Shown here one piece after another: positions 16,974 through 24,334 of a stretch of DNA of 64,000 nt (position 1 is the stretch's first letter; each line of letters starts with the position of its first letter). The translations under genes and the position numbers were made by a program. The notes under the pieces were generated by a model. The model was not told the origin of the DNA. It made no database searches and saw only the letters and a program-made list of their open reading frames with translations. The stretch lies in assembly GCA_947491935.1 (NCBI GenBank), contig CANLLF010000002.1:620001-684000 (forward strand), written 5' to 3'. Source of the DNA: an uncultured Roseicyclus sp. GTDB taxonomy: Bacteria; Pseudomonadota; Alphaproteobacteria; Rhodobacterales; Rhodobacteraceae.

Positions 16974-17417
16974 TCAGCCCTCCGGATTCGGAATTGCGAA
17001 GCCGGGAACAACCCCGAAATCGGTATGGTTTGTATTGGTGATGCCGTGATCCTCGACCACTTCATCGATCACCAGATAATTCAGCCCGTCACGCGCAAAA
17101 AGCCGCCCGGACGCCGTGATGTCGTGGGACGCCAGTTCAAGTTGCGTCTGGCCCGACGCGTTCTGATCGTCGCCATTGATGCTCAGGATCATGTAGACAG
17201 TGCCGTCTTCGCCCAACAGGCCCACGGGGATGCCACCCGCCGAACACCAGATCGCGCAGGTATGGTGCGCTGTGCCCTGCACCGCGTCCGGTCCGCCCAT
17301 GACGCCCGAGAAATAGCACCACGTGTCGATAACCTCGCCGCGGATCGTGACCTCTTCGCCATTGGCCAGTGCTGGCCCGGCGGCGCAGATCAACGCAGCC
17401 GTGATTACGTGTTTCAT
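16974..17417 (-). CDS. Exported CAxxC-motif protein, OB-fold-like, 147 aa
   Basis: This is the first gene of the five-gene operon. The signal peptide (MKHVITAALICAAGPALA) is followed by a compact beta-rich domain: GEVIDTWC (Cys34), then HHTCAIWC (His51, His52, Cys54, Cys58), then GIPVGLLGEDGTVY. I have seen this VxDxxC...CAxxC...GxPxGLL pattern in many bacterial exported hypothetical proteins, often near redox genes, but no function is established to my knowledge. The His-His plus three Cys could bind copper or haem. A GGGAGG ribosome site precedes the ATG by 8 bp. Confidence 0.75.
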   Translation of the reverse strand: MKHVITAALICAAGPALANGEEVTIRGEVIDTWCYFSGVMGGPDAVQGTAHHTCAIWCSAGGIPVGLLGEDGTVYMILSINGDDQNASGQTQLELASHDITASGRLFARDGLNYLVIDEVVEDHGITNTNHTDFGVVPGFAIPNPEG

Positions 17418-17546
17418 GGGGGTGCCTCCCGTTCTTTTCCCTTGGCGGAAGCGTAGCAGGCGGCAGCGAAATCACCGCATCACATTTTTGAGCGGGCGGG
17501 CAGGTTCGTGCCCGAGTGGCGCGGATTGATGGTGATCAACAGCCGA

Positions 17547-18278
17547 TCAGGGCTCGATCTCACCGCTGATGATGGCGCGGGCGACGGCCTGTTCGCGGGT
17601 TCGGGCGCCAAGCTTTCGGCGCGCATTCGTGATGTAGAGGGCAACGGCAGATTCCGAGATATCAAGACGATGCGCAATCTTCGCCACCCGCAATCCGGCG
17701 CTCAGCCAGAGTATGCATTCCCTTTCGCGCGGGCTCAGCCGCCCATGGGCCGGGCGGGCCCGATGGGCCAGGGCGGTCAACCGTTCAAACGCCATCAATC
17801 CGGCCAGATGCAACTCAGCTGTGAAGGTTTCGCAAATCCTGTCGAAGGCTGGGCCATCGGTGGTGCCGCCGATGACCCAGCCACCGAATTCCGATTGCTG
17901 GGTCGTTCGAACCGGTATGCAAAGCGCGGTTTTCACACCGAACGACCGCGTGAGCTCCAGAAACGCGCCCTGCTGTCCATTTGTCTCCGGAAATCGATCT
18001 CCATCCGTCACGATCCCCGCGGCGGCCATGTTGCGGCAGATGAGGGACAGGAACGGATCGTTGCTGATCAACCCACCCTGGCAGTAATTGTCGTGAAATT
18101 CGTCCGGCAGGCTTGTGATGAACTGCGATGAGTGCAGTCCGGTTTCCCGTCGCGCCATGGTCAGCGTGCAAAAGGGCATCCCGCGATCATCCGCCAGACG
18201 GGCCATTCTGGACCAGACCGCGTCGGCGCTGGACAGGCGGGCGACGTCTTCCGAGAAGTCCTGCAATTCATGGATCAT
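17547..18278 (-). CDS. LuxR-family transcriptional regulator (orphan)
   Basis: The 243-aa protein has an N-terminal autoinducer-binding-like domain (about 20-165) and a C-terminal LuxR helix-turn-helix (about 178-235, LSPRERECILWLSAGLRVAK). In the ligand domain the Tyr and Asp-Pro of the usual WxxxY-x8-DP pattern are present, but the Trp is replaced by Phe (FHDNY). Ligand choice may therefore differ from classic acyl-homoserine lactones. No luxI-type synthase is in the window. It lies 129 bp upstream of the CAxxC/SCO operon on the same strand and may regulate it, or may act elsewhere. Confidence 0.88.
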   Translation of the reverse strand: MIHELQDFSEDVARLSSADAVWSRMARLADDRGMPFCTLTMARRETGLHSSQFITSLPDEFHDNYCQGGLISNDPFLSLICRNMAAAGIVTDGDRFPETNGQQGAFLELTRSFGVKTALCIPVRTTQQSEFGGWVIGGTTDGPAFDRICETFTAELHLAGLMAFERLTALAHRARPAHGRLSPRERECILWLSAGLRVAKIAHRLDISESAVALYITNARRKLGARTREQAVARAIISGEIEP

Positions 18279-18398
18279 GACCGGTCCAGCCTCTCCATCC
18301 TGACCCCGTCAATATAGAGGAATCGGCATATTCACAATAATTCCGACCAACGGCATGGACGGGTGAAGCTGCTCGCTTGGTCGAAAGAGAAGCGCCGC

Positions 18399-18935
18399 AT
18401 GACTATATTGGAAGAAAGCCCAAACCGACTGGTAATCGAGGAGAAGCCCGTCGTGCTGCGCGCCTTGAGCGTGGCGCTGATCGTGGTGTTCGTCGGCCTC
18501 GCCGCCTTCTTCCAGCCGATCTTCACCCGGATTTCGACGGAGCCCGTCGCCGATGCCGGGGCCAATGGCTGGCTGATAGCCCAGATCCTGATCGGTGCTG
18601 CGGCCATCATCCCCTTGGGCATTTTCATCTTCGTGCTGAAGACCCGCCGCGTCAGTTTTGACCGGTCCGCAAATCTCGTGGTGATGGAACGGGTCGGCAT
18701 GTTGGGCCGTAAGGCGACTGAATATTCGATGGCAAGCTTTTCCGGTGCGGGATTGCAATACAGCTACGATTCCTCCAGCGGCCGGACCAGCCGCGCGGTG
18801 CTTGAATTCGCCGATGGCCACGGCGCCGTACCGATGAGGCCCTATTACCAATCTGGCGGCGCGGCCTCGCGGGTGGCCACAAAGATCAACGAATGGTTTC
18901 TCGGGCAGGAGGTGGCAAGCGCCCGCAGCCTGTGA
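18399..18935 (+). CDS. Hypothetical membrane protein, two N-terminal helices
   Basis: The protein is about 178 aa. Two hydrophobic helices (about 18-40 and 58-82) are followed by a roughly 90-aa soluble, beta-rich tail. The start at 18399 is preferred over an in-frame GTG at 18363 because AAAGAGAAG lies 6 bp upstream. No family was recognised. It is divergent from luxR and followed by a second small membrane protein 56 bp later. Confidence 0.6.
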   Translation: MTILEESPNRLVIEEKPVVLRALSVALIVVFVGLAAFFQPIFTRISTEPVADAGANGWLIAQILIGAAAIIPLGIFIFVLKTRRVSFDRSANLVVMERVGMLGRKATEYSMASFSGAGLQYSYDSSSGRTSRAVLEFADGHGAVPMRPYYQSGGAASRVATKINEWFLGQEVASARSL

Positions 18936-18991
18936 GGGCTTGGACGCCCCGGCCACGGCACCGCAGACGACACCAAGGGACGGATTGAGCG

Positions 18992-19261
18992 ATGAACAAC
19001 AGCGACGATGAAAAGGAACGCGCAAGCCTGGAGCGCCTGCGCAGCAACATCCCGATGCTCGCGGCCACGGCGGCGGTGATCACCTTCCTGGCATTCAGGA
19101 TCGCCGGGGTGACGAACGGCCGATCTGCGCTCTTCGCGCTGGTCGTGTTCGGGATCATTGCGGTGATGTTCAAGCTGCGGGAATGGTTCGGTGTCACCGG
19201 CTATCTCACCGGGCTGTTCATCCTTTCCGTCATCTTCTTCCTGATCAACCTGGTCCTGTAG
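18992..19261 (+). CDS. Small membrane protein, three helices
   Basis: The 89-aa protein has a charged N-terminus (DDEKERASLERLR) and three hydrophobic segments that take up the rest. No family was recognised. It is probably co-transcribed with the preceding membrane protein and converges with lysC. Composition and third-base use look like a real gene of this genome. Confidence 0.6.
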   Translation: MNNSDDEKERASLERLRSNIPMLAATAAVITFLAFRIAGVTNGRSALFALVVFGIIAVMFKLREWFGVTGYLTGLFILSVIFFLINLVL

Positions 19262-19299
19262 GGTCACGCCGCCTCGCCACCCGCACGGCCATCTGCTGA

Positions 19300-20538
19300 T
19301 CAGGCCGCCTTGTCCAACCCGAACGCGTCATGGAGCGCCTGCACCGCCAGCTCCATGTATTTCCGGTCGATCAGCACGCTCACCTTGATCTCGGACGTGG
19401 TGATCACATTGATGTTCACACCCTCGTCGCGTAGCGTCTGGAACATCTTGGCGGCCACACCGGCATGGCTCCGCATCCCGATGCCCACAATCGACACTTT
19501 CGCCACATCCGTATCCGCGATCAGGGCGGCAAAGCTGATATCCCCCGCCGCCTTCGCGTCGCCCATCGCTTTCTCGGCGCGCGCAACCTCGCCTACGGGG
19601 CAGGAGAACGTCATATCCGTGATCCCGCCATCCGAGATGTTCTGCACGATCATGTCCACGTTCACACCGGCCTCGGCCAACGGCCCGAAGATGGCGGCCG
19701 CGATGCCCGGCCGATCCTCGACCGATTGCAGGGTCATCTTCGCCTCGTCGCGGGAATAGGCCACACCGGCCACGACATTGGATTCCATGATATCCTCCTC
19801 GGCGCAGACCAGCGTGCCTGCATTGTCCGACATTTCCTCAAAGCTCGACAGCACCCGCAGGCGCACCTTGTAGCGCATCGCCAGTTCGACCGACCGGGTC
19901 TGCAGCACCTTGGCGCCGAGCGAGGCCAGTTCCAGCATCTCCTCGAACGAGATCTTTTCCAGCTTGCGCGCCTTGGTCGTGATGCGGGGATCGGTGGTGT
20001 AGACGCCGTCCACATCGGTGTAGATGTCGCAGCGCTCCGCGCCGAAGGCGGCGGCGAAGGCCACCGCGGTGGTGTCCGATCCGCCGCGCCCCAGCGTCGT
20101 GATGCGCCCGTCCGGCCCGATCCCCTGGAACCCGGCCACCACGGCCACCCGCATCCCCTCCTGGAACTTGGCAGTGATGTTGTCGGTCGGGATCTCCACG
20201 ATCCGCGCGGCGGCATGGGCGTCGGTGGTCTTCAGCGGCACCTGCCAGCCCTGCCAGGACCGCGCCGGCACTTCCATTTCCTGCAACGTCAGGGCCATCA
20301 GCCCGGCGGTCACATTCTCCCCGCTGGCCACCACTGCATCGTATTCGCGCGCATCGTAGAACTGGCCCGTTTCCTCGACAAATCCCACCAGCTTGTTGGT
20401 CTCTCCGCTCATGGCGCTCACGATGACGATCACATCATAGCCATTGGCCACCTCGCGGCCCACGCGTTTGGCGGCGCGCCGGATCCGGTCCAGCGTGGCG
20501 ACGGAGGTGCCGCCGAATTTCATCACCAGAAGGGGCAT
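19300..20538 (-). CDS. lysC: Aspartate kinase
   Basis: The 412-aa enzyme makes aspartyl phosphate, the first step to lysine, threonine, methionine and diaminopimelate. The N-terminal kinase domain begins VMKFGGTSVA (Lys7) and contains GRGGSDTTAVAFAAAFGA. Two C-terminal ACT domains (about 265-400) bind feedback inhibitors. Length is normal for the single-function, Corynebacterium-like form. It is divergent from the secreted glycosidase gene. Its usual alphaproteobacterial neighbour ptsP is 14 kb away in the same orientation. Confidence 0.96.
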   Translation of the reverse strand: MPLLVMKFGGTSVATLDRIRRAAKRVGREVANGYDVIVIVSAMSGETNKLVGFVEETGQFYDAREYDAVVASGENVTAGLMALTLQEMEVPARSWQGWQVPLKTTDAHAAARIVEIPTDNITAKFQEGMRVAVVAGFQGIGPDGRITTLGRGGSDTTAVAFAAAFGAERCDIYTDVDGVYTTDPRITTKARKLEKISFEEMLELASLGAKVLQTRSVELAMRYKVRLRVLSSFEEMSDNAGTLVCAEEDIMESNVVAGVAYSRDEAKMTLQSVEDRPGIAAAIFGPLAEAGVNVDMIVQNISDGGITDMTFSCPVGEVARAEKAMGDAKAAGDISFAALIADTDVAKVSIVGIGMRSHAGVAAKMFQTLRDEGVNINVITTSEIKVSVLIDRKYMELAVQALHDAFGLDKAA

Positions 20539-20652
20539 ATCTTCGGTCCCGATGAGAGTCGGCGCGTCTTACGGGGCAGGGCGCAGGGAGGCAAGGGCGG
20601 CACATGGCCGCGACACTTGCCCCGGGCGCGGGCCGGGGGCAGGGTGGCCGGA

Positions 20653-21666
20653 ATGACCCTGCGCGCATTCCTTTTCCTGCTGGTGGTGTTTGCCACGCCC
20701 CTGCGGGCCGGCCCCGCCATCGGCATTGCCTTTCCGCCGGTCCGGGATGCCGCGCAGCTGGACTTCACGCTGGCCGCGCTTGCGCCCCTCGACATCCGCC
20801 ATGTCCGCATCGCCGAGGCCTGGGGGAGGCGCGGCCTCACCCCCACGCCCGAGGATTTCGCCCCGCTGACGGCCCGACTGGAGGCGCTCGCGGGCGCGGG
20901 CCTCTCTGTTCTGCTGACCGTCGAACTGCGCGCGCCGCCCGCCGCCTGCGGGGCGAGCAATGCCCATGCTTGCGTGATCCGCGGCGATGCCCCGTTCGAG
21001 GCCTATCTCAGCACGCTTCTTCAGGTCGCCGGGCCGCATATCGACGCGATCCAGATCGGCAATGAATGGGATCACCGCTTTCCCGGCACCACGTCCGAAT
21101 TCCTCGCGCTCCATGCAAGGGCCGCCGCCGTAATCCGGGCCGTGCGCCCGGACCTCACGCTGGTCCTCGGCGGGGTCTCGGGCCGCGCGGGCCTCTACCA
21201 CGCGCTCTGCTTCGTCGGCGCGAATCCGGCGATCCCGGTCCTCGACTGGCCCGAATTGCGGCAGCAGCATTGCATTCGCGGTGCCTCCCGGAACGAGCGC
21301 GTGCAGGCCGCCGTCTCCGCCGTTCTCTCGGTGGCGGACTACGATGTGGCCGATATACACCTCTATGATGCCCCCGGCCTCTGGCCGGACGCCGTGGCCT
21401 GGATGCAGGCCTACACGCAAGCCCCGATCTGGGTGACGGAGTTCGGCGGCCCGATGCCCGGCGTCGAACCCGCCGATCCCGCCTATCAGGCCGAACGTCT
21501 GGCCAGTTACCTCTCCGTCATCGACACCCTCCCCACCGCGCGCGCCTATTACTTCAAGCTCACGGACGACCCCGCTTCGATCCACGCAACTTCCGGCCTC
21601 TACGACGTGGAGGGGCAACCGAAACCAGCGCTCTCGGTCTTCGCGGATTGGATGGCGGGGCGGTAG
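20653..21666 (+). CDS. Secreted clan-A glycoside-hydrolase-like protein
   Basis: The 337-aa protein starts with a signal peptide (MTLRAFLFLLVVFATPLRAG). It then has a TIM-barrel pattern with the two glutamates expected for retaining clan-A glycosidases: IQIGNEWDH (acid/base) and IWVTEFGGP (nucleophile). The substrate and GH family number cannot be given. The upstream open frame is a shadow of lysC, and the ATG at 20653 is the first that yields a signal peptide. A GC-rich hairpin (20618-20641) lies just before the start. Confidence 0.72.
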   Translation: MTLRAFLFLLVVFATPLRAGPAIGIAFPPVRDAAQLDFTLAALAPLDIRHVRIAEAWGRRGLTPTPEDFAPLTARLEALAGAGLSVLLTVELRAPPAACGASNAHACVIRGDAPFEAYLSTLLQVAGPHIDAIQIGNEWDHRFPGTTSEFLALHARAAAVIRAVRPDLTLVLGGVSGRAGLYHALCFVGANPAIPVLDWPELRQQHCIRGASRNERVQAAVSAVLSVADYDVADIHLYDAPGLWPDAVAWMQAYTQAPIWVTEFGGPMPGVEPADPAYQAERLASYLSVIDTLPTARAYYFKLTDDPASIHATSGLYDVEGQPKPALSVFADWMAGR

Positions 21667-21866
21667 GGGCCGAAACACGTGTGCGCCGCTGATTTGTTGC
21701 GCCGATCTGCCAACGTCCGATTTGCGGGGGGAAGCTGCCGTTCACATAGACCTACCGAATGGCGTCTTTTAGGTCGATGCAGGAACTGTAGCGATGATCG
21801 CATGTTATTCGATAGTATAGTTTCTCAACAATGCTACTGGATACGACGTGTTTCTGGAGAACTCAG
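21667..21866 (+). other. Intergenic region with possible decayed sequence
   Basis: No intact gene is seen in these 200 bp. The part 21710-21780 resembles, from memory, fragments that recur between genes in roseobacter genomes, but this cannot be verified here. An AT-rich stretch around 21800-21835 and a TATAGT-like -10 near 21816 could serve the hydrolase gene that follows. Confidence 0.25.
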
Positions 21867-22889
21867 TTGAAGCTGCGGTCGATCTTTATGGCGGTGCTTG
21901 CCGTGGTAGGTTTGGCGGGCCTTACGTTATGGCGCTTGGCTGATCACGATCTCGGGCGGCGGGCGAGTGAAAGCTTCGAGTTTACGACGGCAGGCCACTT
22001 ACTGACCGGGACGCTTTGGCTTCCTGACGAGATACCACATGCCGCCATCGTACTCGTCCACGGTGATGGTGCGCAAGATCGCACATCCTTCGGGGGATAT
22101 GCCCCGCTCATCAACGCATTTCTCGACCGAGGAATTGCAGTGGCTGCGTGGGATAAACCCGGGGTTGGATCGTCAGGTGGAAACTGGCTGCTTCAATCTA
22201 TGGGCGAACGCACCGATGAAACCCGCGCCGCGCTGCAATTGTTGAAAACGCGTCTTGAAGGTGTTTCGGTGGGCGCGGTTGGTTTTTCTCAGGCTGGATG
22301 GGTCTTGCCGGGTCTCTCTCAAAGCGATGCCGATTTTCTCGTGCTCATTGGGGCCGCTGTTTCCTGGCAAGACCAAGGGCGCTATTACACGCGAACAAGG
22401 CTCGCTCAGGAAGGTTTATCCCCCAATGAGATAGACAGAACCATTGCAGACCAAGACCGGGAAAATGAACGAATCTTTGGCTCCGACGCATCGGTAACCG
22501 ACGCGCCCGACAATATGCTGCCTGATCGTTGGCGATTTATTCAGCAAAACCGGAGCGCCAATTCGCGAGAAGAGCTATCCCGATTTGATATACCCATATT
22601 TGCAATTTGGGGGGCCGATGACTTGAATGTTGATGCGGAGCAGGACTCCACGATCTACCGGGAGCTATTGATTGAACACGATGCCCGCACCAAAATCCTC
22701 GTCTGGCCAGATGCTACACATGGCCTTTTGAGGTCGACCGCCTATAACTGGCAACTGACGGAAGATTGGTCGTGGATGGCAAAGCTACGCTTCATTGCAG
22801 AAGGGCGGCACGCCTTTGCGCCGGGAGCGCTGGGCGCAATCATAGACTGGATTGACGCTCGGAGCCGCGAGGACGGTTCCCCTCAATAG
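21867..22889 (+). CDS. Alpha/beta hydrolase, membrane-anchored or exported, lower GC
   Basis: The protein is about 340 aa. It begins with a hydrophobic segment (FMAVLAVVGLAGLTLW) that is a signal anchor or signal peptide. The hydrolase fold shows LVHGDGAQDR (oxyanion HG), the nucleophile elbow VGFSQAGWV, Asp in WGADDLNVD and His in DATHGLLR. The TTG start at 21867 is supported by GGAGA 6 bp upstream; the first ATG after it is at 21888. Third-base and overall GC are clearly lower than in neighbouring genes (more TTA, ATA and AGA codons), which suggests recent acquisition. The substrate is unknown. Confidence 0.75.
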   Translation: MKLRSIFMAVLAVVGLAGLTLWRLADHDLGRRASESFEFTTAGHLLTGTLWLPDEIPHAAIVLVHGDGAQDRTSFGGYAPLINAFLDRGIAVAAWDKPGVGSSGGNWLLQSMGERTDETRAALQLLKTRLEGVSVGAVGFSQAGWVLPGLSQSDADFLVLIGAAVSWQDQGRYYTRTRLAQEGLSPNEIDRTIADQDRENERIFGSDASVTDAPDNMLPDRWRFIQQNRSANSREELSRFDIPIFAIWGADDLNVDAEQDSTIYRELLIEHDARTKILVWPDATHGLLRSTAYNWQLTEDWSWMAKLRFIAEGRHAFAPGALGAIIDWIDARSREDGSPQ

Positions 22890-22973
22890 CGGTCATTTCT
22901 GCGGAACTCAGCATCTTGCAATATGGGGCTCACAGCCGCCGTTCACCGCAAGGCGACAAAAACGGCCTGCTTA

Positions 22974-23098
22974 TCATTCCGTCACGATCCCGTCCGGGTT
23001 CTCCACCATCAGCGTCGTGAATTGGTTCCACGCGTATTTATCGCCCCGCTGCCGAACAGGCCACCTAGAACAACCGTCAAAAACAGCACGATCCGCAT
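22974..23098 (-). pseudogene. Frameshifted small exported protein (about 41 codons)
   Basis: On the minus strand an ATG at 23098 with AGGA about 8 bp upstream starts MRIVLFLTVVLGGLFGSG, a signal-peptide-like sequence. The frame then breaks at a run of four G (near 23042-23045). One extra G would continue it as GDKYAWNQFTTLMVENPDG and on to a TGA at 22974-22976. It is either a decayed gene or a sequencing error in the homopolymer. No family was recognised. Confidence 0.35.
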
Positions 23099-23210
23099 GG
23101 AGTATTCCTGTCTCTTTGCCTCACGGAAAACCCGTTTCCTAAGCGCCCCTCGAGGGCCCTCGGATCATCGGGCTGGTGCCGTACCGCGTCATGAAAGTCC
23201 TTGATAAATA

Positions 23211-23270
23211 GTTAACAAGAGTTTGATATATAAATGAAAGCAGATACTTAACCCACCTTATCAACCTTGA
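23211..23270 (+). promoter_or_regulatory. Upstream element, copy B, with TATCAA-CC-TTGATA dyad
   Basis: This is the counterpart of 196-255: GTTAACA at 23211-23217 and CTTATCAACCTTGA at 23257-23270, with the same spacing. The end forms the perfect dyad TATCAA-CC-TTGATA (23259-23272). More TTGATA-like words lie at 23200-23206 and 23223-23228. It ends 66 bp before the dehydratase start, which suggests a multi-site operator/promoter. Confidence 0.5.
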
Positions 23271-23336
23271 TAGCCCCACCTTGCACGCGCCTCTCCGGCC
23301 TCCTAACCTGCCGCCATCCCAGCCCCGAGGCCCCCC

Positions 23337-24308
23337 ATGAATCTCACTGAATCCGACCTCCGCCAGGCCGCCGATCTGGTCTACACCCAGATGCGGCCGA
23401 CGCCGCAATATGCCTGGCCGCTTCTGGCCGAACGACTGGGTTGTAAGGTCTGGGTGAAGCATGAAAATCACACGCCCACCGGCGCCTTCAAGCTCCGTGG
23501 CGCGATCACCTTCGTCGACTGGCTGAAACGCACCCATCCCGACGTTCCCGGCATCTGCACGGCGACCCGCGGCAATCACGGGCAGGGGCAGGCGCGCTCG
23601 GCCGTGGCGGCCGGACTGACGGCCAAGGTCTACGTGCCCCGCGGCAATTCGGTGGAAAAGAACGCCGCGATGCGCTCCTTCGGGGCGGAGTTGATCGAGT
23701 TCGGGGATGATTTCGACGAGGCCAAGGCAGAAGCCTACCGGGTGGCCGAAGCCGAGGGGCTGTTCATCGTGCCGCCGTTCCACCCCGAGTTGGTGCGCGG
23801 CGTAGCGACCTACGCGTACGAGCTTCTGTCGGCAGTCCCCGATCTTCACACAATCTACGTACCCATCGGCTGCGGCTCCGGGATCTGCGGCACGATCCTG
23901 GCGCGTGATGCGTTGGGGCGGGACACCGAGATTGTGGGCGTCGTGTCGGAGAACGCGCAGACGGCCAAGCTCTCGATGGATGCCGGACGCCTGATCGAGA
24001 CCGACAGCGCCAACACCTTCGCCGACGGCATGGCCGTGCGGGTGCCGGTGGCCGATGCGTTCGAGATCTATTCCAAGGGCGCCGCGCGTATCCTGACGGT
24101 CTCGGACGACGAAGTCGCCGAGGCGATCCGCGCCTACTACACCGATACGCATAATCTCGCCGAAGGGGCTGGCGCCGCGCCCCTGGCCGGGCTCATACAG
24201 GAGCGTGCAGTCATGCGCGGCAAGACGGTCGCCGTGATCCTGTGTGGCGGCAATATCGATACGGAGTGGTTCCTGGAGGTCATGGCGGGCAAGACCCCCA
24301 CCGTCTGA
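23337..24308 (+). CDS. PLP-dependent threonine/serine dehydratase-like enzyme
   Basis: The 323-aa fold-type II PLP enzyme has the Schiff-base Lys in TPTGAFKLRGA, the substrate loop ATRGNHGQG (serine-type SxGNH replaced by RGNH), a glycine loop PIGCGSGICG and the C-terminal CGGNID. Family members deaminate threonine, serine or hydroxyaspartate to 2-oxoacids. It lacks the C-terminal ACT-like regulatory domain of biosynthetic IlvA, so a catabolic role is more likely. It stands alone, preceded by element copy B. Confidence 0.85.
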   Translation: MNLTESDLRQAADLVYTQMRPTPQYAWPLLAERLGCKVWVKHENHTPTGAFKLRGAITFVDWLKRTHPDVPGICTATRGNHGQGQARSAVAAGLTAKVYVPRGNSVEKNAAMRSFGAELIEFGDDFDEAKAEAYRVAEAEGLFIVPPFHPELVRGVATYAYELLSAVPDLHTIYVPIGCGSGICGTILARDALGRDTEIVGVVSENAQTAKLSMDAGRLIETDSANTFADGMAVRVPVADAFEIYSKGAARILTVSDDEVAEAIRAYYTDTHNLAEGAGAAPLAGLIQERAVMRGKTVAVILCGGNIDTEWFLEVMAGKTPTV

Positions 24309-24334
24309 ATTGGATCGGCAGAAACGCCTTTTGA

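Larger units (their letters stand above)
22890..23336. other. Gene-poor region with mini-gene remnant and AT-rich promoter
   Basis: No intact gene longer than about 40 codons is convincing in these 447 bp. It holds a frameshifted short minus-strand gene (22974-23098) and, from 23195 on, an AT-rich stretch with several TTGATA-like words that includes element copy B. Confidence 0.5.

Noticed and set aside
17418-17546. Search for a luxI synthase or lux-type box beside the LuxR gene
   Set aside because: No synthase gene and no clear 20-bp lux box found; only a weak GGGCA/TGCCC repeat.
19465-20652. Upstream in-frame extension of the glycosidase gene through lysC
   Set aside because: Lies antisense to lysC and would bury the signal peptide at 20653.
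22852-23204. Two short plus-strand frames after the hydrolase
   Set aside because: Low-quality composition and no ribosome site; the minus-strand remnant at 22974-23098 explains part of the region better.
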